DNA from: Chara braunii
Taxonomy: Eukaryota; Streptophyta; Charophyceae; Charales; Characeae
Direction of reading: 5' to 3'
Assembly: GCA_003427395.1 (NCBI GenBank)
Contig: BFEA01000251.1
Span: 271,603-298,395 of the forward strand
DNA: 26,793 bases
Shown: piece by piece, positions 19,379-26,793 of the stretch
Position numbering within the stretch: the stretch's first letter is position 1
How the letters are laid out: every line of letters starts with the position of its first letter
The notes under the pieces: generated by a model
The model's database searches: none
What the model was told of the DNA's origin: nothing
The model's input: only the letters and a program-made list of their open reading frames with translations
Program-made: the position numbers and the translations under genes

Positions 19379-20260
19379 TTAATTGTAAAAGTTCAAGGTT
19401 GTAGCTGCCACTCCGGCCTCCAGCAGTTCTCTGGCCTTGATGATCCAGTCATGTTTGATCATGCTAACCCATTGCTCAAACCAATGACTGGGTGTTGATC
19501 CAAACTCTAAGCCTTGAGATCTCCTCCGTTTCATCACCGCTACTAATTTCAATGACCTCACGTGCTTTTTCATCCTCGTCCTCATCTTTCCCCCTTCGTA
19601 CAGGGCTGAACTCACCCGTCAAGCTTTCGGGATTCAAGTTATAGGGGACGTCCACCCTCCTTTCACATCCTTCCCTAAAGCCCGCATATCCCATCTTACA
19701 ACTGTCACGGTCGCTTCGCTCATCACGCATATTCTCTCTTTCTTCCTCCTTTTCCTCACAACCGTTATTCATACCCTGCCTTCCTTCATCTTTCTCGTGC
19801 CGTCGCTCATACCGCTTACTGCCTTCGGCCCCCTTCCCGGCAAAGGTCTGAACCTTTTCGTCTCCCGATTCACCCCTTTCTCCCAACCTCACTCTCTCTT
19901 CCTCGCTCTCACTCCATGATGAGATATGTATTCCTTCCCCCTTTTTGATAGGCGAGGACCCTCTGCATACCAACTTCCTTGCTCCTCTGCTAGTACGTGT
20001 TTGGACAGGTACCCTACATACAATTTCCTCTTTTTAGTTTTTTGTTCCCCACTTGGTCTCGTTTCTTCTCTCTCGCTGAGCCTGTTGATCCAGTTGCCGT
20101 CCTTTTCGTTGCCGAACTCCATTTTTGGGCTCCGGAGTATTTTTCCTGATCTTGTGTACATATCAAAACAAACACACAGCAAGCCCCACATACATACGTT
20201 CCCCAGTTCGGTAGAAGATACCTCCCAAGAGTTCTCCCCATATCCCTCATACAAAACACA
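19379..20260 (-). pseudogene. Charged, low-complexity ORF past the integrase, frameshifted
   Basis: A coding-looking minus-strand stretch in three successive frames (20311-19889, 19973-19476, 19615-19379). Likely coding sequence starts at the Met at 20161 (MYTRSGKILRSPKMEFGNE). It passes into a long Glu/Arg/Lys-rich region, then AREVIEISSGDETEEI, and ends PSHWFEQWVSMIKHDWIIKA, ARELLEAGVAATTLNFYN. It lies about 260 bp past the integrase end, on the same strand. I do not recognise the family. It could be the N-terminal part of a gag: the gag at 25.7-26.1 kb lacks an N-terminus, so this may be gag of a second copy after an LTR. Alternatively it is an extra 3' ORF of the element. VIEISSGDE has the form of a SUMO-interaction motif, by pattern only. 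Confidence 0.5.
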
Positions 20261-20440
20261 TATTATACATCGCCCCTCCATACAGTCGCCGAAGTTGCAA
20301 GGACTCGTCATATCCCAAGAGAACTATGGTACAATGCCTCAGGCATCCTTTCCCGATACCATCCAGCCCTTACATACATAGAAAACCCATGGCGCAAAAG
20401 GTTATAAGGCACCCCATTTTGTCAATCAGCCCAAGCAGTT

Positions 20441-20460
20441 ACCCCCTCCCCAAAAAAGAA
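20441..20460 (-). promoter_or_regulatory. Candidate polypurine tract after the integrase
   Basis: On the minus strand GGGGAGGGGG lies about 60 bp past the integrase stop and is followed by TAACTGC, not the usual TG. Position and composition suit a 3' polypurine tract, but no matching LTR is found at the other end of the element. Confidence 0.35.
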
Positions 20461-20517
20461 AGCCCCACAGACGTAGTCAAATACAAACCATAGTACAGGT
20501 AAGACTGCCACCAACTC

Positions 20518-21763
20518 TCAATTTGTTGACTCCTCAATTTTCTTATCTTGGGTCTCCTGAAGCCATTGTTCCACTGGATCCCGACTTGGAAACCTGACCA
20601 GTCGTTGCCTTGGGAAGGGTCCTCTCAATCCGGTTTCATCCAAGTCTTCTAATTCAAAGGTGTTCACTCCCACACGCTTAGCAATCCGGTAGGGGTCTTT
20701 GAACCTCCTTCCCAACTGTCCAGACCACGTGCTTTCCAGTGCTGAATTCCTAACCAATTTCATTTCCCCCACCTGAAGTGGTTCTATCCAGATATTCTTG
20801 ACTAGGTCCCACCTTGCTTTGTCTCTCATCCTGCTATCCAGTACCCGGTTTACAATGTCCTCCATAACCTCCTCGTTTAGAAGGATCTGTTGACATTGTG
20901 CTTCAATTAACTCCTTCGTGGTCAAGTGCGGATCGTCGTCTAGTCTGTTCCACGTGGGTATCAAGGCTTCCACAAGAAAATCAATCTCTCTCCCGTACCA
21001 CAATTCCGCTGGAATACGTCCCGTTGTCCTTTTTGATGTTATTGTTCTTCGAGAAGACAGCCTGTTGAAGGTATCTGGGCCAACTCCCATCTGCCGCGAG
21101 CTTTGCGATCGTCTTCTTTAAGGTCTGGTGCCCCCTTTCCACAGGTGCATTAGCCTCAGGGTGATATGGCTCGATGAGCGTGATAGGTACGCAAAGACTC
21201 TTAACCATACCTAGCACTTCCTGGTTTACAAATTCGGTTTCATTATCTGCTATGAACCTCCTGATGAAGGGATGCCTCAAGTAAAAATCCTTTATCTAGT
21301 CCGCTAGCTCTCCTCCCGTTTTTTTCTTGAGGGCGACTGCCTCCACAAACCCACTCAAGTTGTCCCTAACATCCAGAATGTACCTATATCCATCTATTGA
21401 CACATGCATGACCGCAAGATCAAGATGGACCACATGCCCTGGCCTTAGCACCCGTTGTGGTCTAAGTGGCTCGAAGACGCGACCCGCGCTCCGTTCCTGG
21501 CAGATTAGACAGGTCTGACAGTACGTGACCACCATACCCGCCATGCCTGGCCAATAGTAGAGGGGTGTTATTTTTGCAAGGGTCCCTTTGGACGATCTAT
21601 GTCCCCCAGCTAATCCGTCATGCATCGCCTTGATTACGTCCAACTGCCTAGACCTCCCACATACGACTCTCCTAGACATAACACCTTCCTCCCTTTTGAA
21701 CAGATGGTCATTCCTTAGGACGTACCTTTCGGGCTCCTCCCTTGCTTTAAAGCTGATCGCCAT
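20518..21763 (-). pseudogene. Integrase (HHCC, DD35E, GPY/F-like), broken in three frames
   Basis: Integrase joins element cDNA to chromosomal DNA. Frame 1 (21763-21296) has the zinc-binding HHCC module: H48, H55, C85, C88 in MHDGLAGGH and CLIC. The first catalytic Asp follows in VVHLDLAVM (codon 21419-21421). A stop after GGELAD ends it. Frame 2 (21280-20981) carries the second Asp in ADNETEF and the Glu in APVERGHQTL, separated by exactly 35 residues, so all three catalytic residues survive. A frameshift near 21045 leads to frame 3 (to 20518). That part carries LWYGREIDF and RRFKDPYRIAKRVG followed by NTFELEDLD, a GPY/F-type C-terminal module with Asp for the first Gly. No chromodomain follows. 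It is inactive because of the stop and frameshift, but the decay is recent enough to keep the motifs. Confidence 0.92.
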
Positions 21764-21796
21764 GGACTACTTGTTCCCGACCAACAGCAACCCGAT

Positions 21797-22600
21797 TTAT
21801 CGGAAGATCCCCTCATACGTCTGAACATAGAAAAACTTATTTCCTTCCTGACCCTCACCCTGCCTCTCTTGCATCTGGTTCACCAATAGTTGCAACTCTT
21901 CTCGTTTCCAAGACTCTACTAAACTCATCACGACTTCCCGACCTCCCTCAACAACCATCGCTATCAATTCCTCCCTCAGTCCCACTATCGCTCCCCACGA
22001 ATCCTTCTCTTTTTTTGTGTCCTTGTGTGGTGATTGGTCATTCCCCGAGTTCCGCAACTACGGCGGGTTCCCTTTTTTCCAAGGTCAGAATCAACAATTC
22101 CCCTGACGCGCACACTTCGCTCATCATTTCGTTATCCACTGCGAGGGTTCCTCCTTCGTATTCAAGGAAAGCGTCGATGGGTTCCACACCCTCCACCCCT
22201 TCGGGTGTGATGCATACCCGACTTAGCCCATCGGCCTTATTCCTGAGTCCAACAATTCGTTTGATTTTGTAATCGAACTGCCAGATGAAGCCTACGCATC
22301 TTTCAACCGTCGGATCTATAGGCTTATAATTTTTTTAAGCCCCTGCGACATTGGTCGAATCGATCCTCATAATAAAACGTCTCCTAATAGGTACGCTTGG
22401 ATGGTCTTAAGGCAATGTAGAACGACTAGCACCTCCTTTTTGAATTGGGAGTATCGCCGTTCCACAAAGTTCAGGGTTTTACTTTCGAACCTAATCGACC
22501 TTTCTTTCCCTTCCTCGTCTTTCTGTATCAAAACGCCTCCTGCGGGCAAGGGTCCTCTGTCCGTCTCGAGGATAAATGACCGTCAAACTTCGTCGTTAAA
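21797..22600 (-). pseudogene. Ty3 RNase H and linker to integrase
   Basis: The domain removes element RNA from the RNA-DNA hybrid. In the minus strand it reads ILETDRGPLPAGGVLIQKDE (22600-22520; the Asp in ETD is the expected metal ligand), then RYSQFKKEVLVVLHCLKT with the expected Glu. After breaks near 22370 and 22320 it continues FIWQFDYKIKRIVGLRNKAD and GLSRV (22280-22205), the Ty3 motif with the last catalytic Asp. A linker reaches ELGE and a stop near 22045. A further frame, 22057-21797, is charged and links to the integrase zinc module. Confidence 0.85.
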
Positions 22601-22649
22601 ACAAGGTATTGCCAACGTGACTTGTTCCGATGTCAGTATGTCCTTAAGG

Positions 22650-23760
22650 GTTTGGACGACTGCCTCTCGTTCCTCAGTCCAATCCATGGTTCCTTCCTCT
22701 CCAATCATGGCGCGGACAGGCTCGACAATTTTGGCAAAAGTTTTAATAAATATATTCCAAAAGCCGATTACCCCTGAAGGCTCTTACCTCCGTCGCCGTG
22801 CGCAGGGGCGTTGACCATTAAGATATCTTATCGGTTTTTGCCGGGTCCGGCTTCCTCCCATACGCTCCATAGTGAAATCCCAATATGGTCACCCCTGGCA
22901 CCGCCAGGATACTCTTTGGTCCGCTGGTAGTAATATTGTATGCTAGGAAGCGATGAAGTAAGTCCTTGATGTCTTGTAGATGGTCCCACACGAATTTTCG
23001 AATTCCCGACTAAACTTTCGTTTCGTCCATCTCCCGAACGCCTTTGATCGGGTTATCATCGATGTAGGGTTCAAATTTATCTGGGAACATGTCCCCGGCT
23101 ACGGTGAGCATCCTTCGTTGTGCTTCGGCCACCGTGTTTGTAAAACCCATAGGGGTTCGCTGCATCTTCAACTGTCCTACGGGAGTATGCATTACGGTGT
23201 ATTGTTTGTCCCAAACGTCCAATGAGAGTTGATCATACCATGAATACAAGTCTACCAAGGAGTAAATGTTCCGGTCGGCGTGAGATTCCACCAACAAGTC
23301 GGCCTGTGGTAGCGAACTGGCATCCCGGATGGTCACTGCATTCAGTTTTTGCAGATTTTGAATCCACCTTAGCATCTTGTTGGGTTTTCGAAAGACGAAC
23401 CACCTGTTCGCATAAGGAGACACAGTAGGCTCCGCGACGAAGGAGTCCATTTTTGCTCTGAGTAATTCCGCCACTCCCGAACTCGTAGGCTGACCCTTTG
23501 TCATTCCAACATTCATGCTCTACTGTGTGGATCCTAACTGGAGGGATTAGCTTCGCATCTAACCGCCTTTTTTTATGGTCGTTAAAGGCGAAGATAAGGT
23601 GAAACTCCTTGCACGTCCTTTTGATTATGAGAGTTTCTTCCTCCGTTAAGAATCCGTTTATTCTTATTTTCATAATGTCAGTCACCTCATCCTCTATCCG
23701 ACGCCCTTCCATTGCTCGCCGCTCTCGGATTATGCGTAGGACCTCCTTTCCCTTTTCCAT
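22650..23760 (-). pseudogene. Ty3 reverse transcriptase, frameshifted
   Basis: The upstream portion (23760-23520) ends with FAFNDHKKRRLDAKLIPPVR, then shifts frame. The 168-codon frame 23516-23010 carries SPYANRWFVFRKPNKMLRW, LQKLNAVTIRDASSLP, the catalytic Asp in YSLVDLYSWYDQ (D89), PMGFTN and PYIDDNPIKG with YIDD at 23055-23066. The thumb region TSGPKSILAVPGVTILGFHY is at 22940-22880 in another frame, then a stop (codon taa) after KTDKIS near 22822. Catalytic residues are intact; the breaks make it a fossil. It copies element RNA into DNA in the intact family. Confidence 0.93.
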
Positions 23761-23929
23761 AGGCTTCTCCTTGGATGCTTGTAGTAGGATTGAAACTGGC
23801 TTGATGTTCTTTCCTACTGGCTTGTACTTTCGAACACTCCCCTCCCGGATCTTTCGTCTAAAAAATGAACGGTTAGGATCGCCTTTGTTGTTTTCGGGAT
23901 ACGGGGCTGAATACTGATTGCTTTTTCAT

Positions 23930-24943
23930 TCAAACAGTAGCCCTTCCGCACTTCCTTTCGGATTTGGCAAGCGCCGTCGAATCTACCCCGACTTTGTGAT
24001 ATCTGATAGCTTTGATGAGCTGTAGCAGATCGGGGATTCCGAGTGCGACTTCCGATACCTGCTTCTGCACTTCTTTCATCTTGGGCAGACTAGCCCCGAG
24101 TTCAACCTCCGATTCCTTTTTCGCTACCATGACACCTAAGGCCTCGTCCTTCTGCCTCCTTTTCTTCTGAGGCAGATCCATCTTAATCCATTCTTTCTTA
24201 CTGAATGCCTTCTCATTCATGATTTCCACCCTCTCTCTCATTCCCTCCATTTGAGCAAAAGCCCCTTTTCGAACGCTATCTTCGAACGAAGACGACCACG
24301 TTGCCAGTTTTCCTTTAGGAGGGTCTCCTCTGGTCCCAATGAGTCGGAGGAGCTCCCCACGACCATTTATCGGGTCCTCTAAGTCCACCATGTATGTCCT
24401 GTCATACAAATGCATCCCTATCATTTCTACATTGGCACACCACGGTCTTCCGAGGATTATGTCGTGGTCCATCTCGTCTAGTACGGTCATCCGTTGAAAT
24501 GACCAGATCGACTCTCGGACGCAACCCTTGACTGCACATTTGGTGACATACCGTGAAAACGAGATCTCACCATAGGCCCCTCAGATGTTCCCCATTATTT
24601 TCCTGTTAACTACACAGTCGGTAACCGTTGCGAAATATTTTCTTATAAGGGTGATTTTTGCACCTCCATCTACTAGGGTGTCTGTGTGATGAGTCCTGAT
24701 CTGCACTTTTAGTTTTCCTACGGGTAGTGCATGAAAACGAAGCTTTGTTCCGGGCGGCGTTCTCATGACTTCTCCGCCTTCACGATCCGGTAAGCTTAAG
24801 CGGATGTCTGCGAAAGCCTTTTCTAAATCCTCTAAGTCTCCAGGAATCCTTTGAAGGTTAGCGAATTCTTGCGGAGTCTCCTCCTCTTTTTCCTCTTCCT
24901 GTGATTCCGGAGTTTTGTCTACCTCCACTCGTCGGCGAGTCAA
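23930..24943 (-). pseudogene. Retropepsin and the protease-RT spacer, frameshifted
   Basis: The frame 24943-24581 ends in the catalytic loop TLVDGGAKITLI (Asp at residue 92, D-G-G in place of D-S/T-G). After a stop at 24581 the partner motif DHDIILGRPWC opens the next frame, 24490-23930, as expected for the second half of the domain. The rest of that frame is a long Lys/Glu-rich spacer (KKRRQKDEALGVMVAKKE) before RT. The frame 24943 start follows, with an indel, from the gag linker ending ASPRLLKGLGN at 24940. It is the self-processing protease of the polyprotein, non-functional here. Confidence 0.82.
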
Positions 24944-26100
24944 TAGTTACCTAAGCCCTTGAGCAGTCTGGGGCTTGCTTGTAACATGGTATGAAAAGAT
25001 ACCGATACCATGGTTCCCAACAACTTGCAAAGTGTATCGTCGATCTCTGGTATGGTTAGGGTCGGGATTTGATACGTGAATTTTTTCTTTGCAGCCGTGA
25101 ATTTTTCCGTAGGTTCCTCTTCCCTAGGTTTTTCGTAAACTTTCTCTGGTTTTCCGGTCTCAGGCTCTGCTTGGACCGCGGTGCCTCCAACAACCTCCTC
25201 CATCACTGTATCACGGATAACTTTTCTTCCTTCTGTTCCCTGTTGAGTAGTCACGTTCACTCCATCGCGTCCGTCATTTTCTAGGATAAAGTTAACTTGT
25301 GTTTCGCGCCCTCGTGGTTGGTCCCAGACGATATCGGCTACTGGCTCGACCTCTACCGCTGCTATCTGTAAGTCATTGAGGATGATCACGACGGCGCGTT
25401 CCAATTCACTCGCTCCCCCCGAGGCCCAAATATTTCCCCTTTTAGTGATCTGGTGCATCTCTTTCTCATGATATCGTGGCTGAGGTTTGGGCGAGCTCGC
25501 ACAAAATGTCGAATCGTTGTGCAGTATCTGCAATGCTCATTGGCGGGATCTCTCTTATTGAACCCCCGGTTGGCCACTCCTACTGGGACCACAACTTCTT
25601 GGGGAGGGAGAGAGGGTCGGGATACTTGCACCTGCATTATCATTAGTGCGTTCTCCACCCTCTCTATCTTATTGTCGACTCCGTGCACACGTTTATGTAG
25701 GCTTTCTATCCCCCCTTTTCACCTTATCCCCTGTTTTGCCGGTCAGATTTATGACTTCTCCTTCCTTAAGCAAGACCAATGACTCGCTCACTACCATTTT
25801 CTCAGCAAGGTCGGTTACCGTACTAAAATCAACATCCCTCGTGTTCACAAATTTGCTCGTCTGCTGGTATGCTGACAAAATCTTGTCTTTGTCGAACTCG
25901 GAGAACTGCCCGAGGAAATACTTGCTCATTATTCGCTCCGTTACCCCGAGAATCCTTAATGGTATTAGGGTAAATTCTCTCAGGAAGTCGTTGTATGTGG
26001 CGAAGTTCTTCCTTTGTACTACCGCTAATTCAGGTTCTGTTGTCATTTTCTCCGCCGCCAGGCACTTCTTCATCATCACATCCCCACTCGCGGTTAACGA
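24940..26100 (-). pseudogene. Gag fragment with a degraded zinc knuckle
   Basis: The frame 26079-25693 (128 codons, with TYNDFLREFTLIPLRILG and KDKILSAYQQTSKFVNTRDV) looks like the C-terminal half of a capsid. After a frameshift 25688-25386 continues with the zinc knuckle HCRYCTTIRHFVRAR: the CX2CX4HX4C pattern has Arg (residue 66) in place of the last Cys, so zinc binding would be lost. Another shift leads to 25533-24940, an acidic linker (RDTVMEEVVGGTAVQAEPET; EKFTAAKKKFTYQIPTL) running into the protease. The gag N-terminus is absent because the satellite starts at about 26104. Confidence 0.72.
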
Positions 26101-26103
26101 CCA

Positions 26104-26793
26104 TTTGAAATTTCAGAATGAAAAATTCTGAAGTGGTCTGAAACCGCTAAAATGACATGAAGACACTTCAGGTCATTTAAAAAGTTTCGGTTGGTTTGCA
26201 GGACAAGTTTTATGTGGTTTTTTTTTTTTTTCTTCCTGTTTTTTCAGCCTCTTCAGGTAATTCCAGGAATTTCAGGTGGGGACCTGAAACCGCTGAAGTG
26301 GCTGAAGCTCTGAATGGAGTTTCATGTACCCCCATCCAAATGGTTGGATGGGGGTACCCGAAACCCCTTTCGGAGGCTTCAGCCACTTCATGTCATTTCA
26401 AGAATTTCATGTGGGGACCTGAAACCGCTGAAGTGGCTGAAGCTTCTGAATGGGGTTTCATGTACCCCCATCCAAATGGTTGGATGGGGTTATCTGGAAC
26501 CCCTTTCAGAGGCTTCAGCCACTTCAGGTCATTTCAGGAATTTCGGGTGGGGATTTGAAACCGATGAAGTGGCTGAAGCTTCTGAAATGGGTTTCATGTA
26601 CCCCCATCCAACCATTTGGATGAGGGTACCTGAAACCCTTTTCAGAAGCTTCAACCACTTCAGGTCCTTTCAGGAATTTCAGGTGGGGACCTAAAACCGC
26701 TGAAGTGGCTGAAGCTTCTGAAAGGGGTTTCGGGTACCCCCATCCAAATGGTTAAATGGGGGTACCTGAAACCCCTTTCAGAAACTTCAATTA
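26104..26793. repeat. 136-bp satellite whose unit is a long hairpin
   Basis: The anchor gtgggg(a) recurs at 26276, 26411, 26547 and 26683 (spacings 135, 136, 136); the array runs off the window. A decayed piece precedes it from about 26104. Each unit is nearly self-complementary. In unit 1, TGAAGTGGCTGAAGC (26294-26308) pairs with GCTTCAGCCACTTCA (26376-26390), and GTACCCCCATCCAA (26326-26339) with TTGGATGGGGGTAC (26344-26357), leaving a 4-nt loop. Stem arms are kept with few mismatches in all units. Open frames through it are by-products of the repeat, whose period is not a multiple of three. Confidence 0.93.

Larger units (their letters stand above)
20518..26100 (-). mobile_element. Ty3-order LTR retrotransposon, near full internal region, fossil
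   Basis: Minus-strand order is gag part (26.1-25.4 kb), retropepsin (24.9-23.9 kb), RT (23.8-22.8 kb), RNase H (22.6-22.0 kb) and integrase (21.8-20.5 kb). Integrase last is diagnostic for Ty3 rather than Copia. The RT has YIDD, and the protein motifs differ from those of the two other Ty3 fossils in the window, so this is a separate lineage. At least eight frame breaks or stops are visible. The 5' side is cut at about 26.1 kb, where the hairpin satellite begins, and the gag N-terminus is missing there. LTRs are not confirmed. Confidence 0.9.

Noticed and set aside
26196-26694. Two overlapping plus-strand frames of 120 and 126 codons with repeated WGPETAEVAEA blocks
   Set aside because: They are translations of the 136-bp satellite in different frames; the DNA hairpin, not a protein, is the conserved object.

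Overview
This is a gene-poor, repeat-dominated stretch of a eukaryotic nuclear genome. It has remnants of three or more Ty3-type LTR retrotransposons, two short DNA transposons, five unrelated tandem arrays and many microsatellites. I see no bacterial or organellar genes, no rRNA, no convincing tRNA and no clearly intact host gene. The long-LTR Ty3 gag style and mixed base composition suggest a plant or streptophyte alga (a charophyte-like genome is my guess). That is an inference, not something the sequence proves.

Layout. 1-30 is a pure G run, followed by G-rich low-complexity DNA to about 680. 1037-1524 is a 488-bp DNA transposon with terminal inverted repeats and a perfect 8-bp target-site duplication (TSD). 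2584-3575 (minus) is a broken Ty3 reverse transcriptase. 3.6-7.7 kb holds nothing I can assign. 7.7-8.5 kb carries an irregular array with a conserved ccataag-type box, and 8757-9360 a 122-bp tandem array with alternating monomers. 11058-13755 (minus) is a Ty3 gag-protease block. It is followed at higher coordinates by an LTR-like segment ending at a polypurine tract (14884-14895). A related LTR-like piece lies in the opposite orientation at about 10.76-11.05 kb, so the block is bracketed by inverted arms. 15120-15399 is a 35-bp array. 15535-16763 is a second, larger member of the DNA transposon family with its own perfect 8-bp TSD; it contains the assembly gap (16039-16148). 16858-17290 is a 62-bp array and 18391-18579 a 38-bp array. 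20518-26100 (minus) is a nearly complete but frame-broken second Ty3 lineage in the order gag, protease, RT, RNase H, integrase. A further charged reading frame lies past the integrase at 19379-20260. The window ends in a 136-bp satellite whose unit is itself a long hairpin (26104-26793).

How the parts relate. The retroelement pieces all lie on the minus strand and all carry frameshifts or stops, so they are fossils. The two DNA transposons share both ends, are non-coding, and would have depended on a transposase encoded elsewhere. The points most worth following are that transposon family, the hairpin satellite (in which one unit has its loop inverted), and the recurring layout on the minus strand of a retroelement 3' end directly followed by gag-like sequence.
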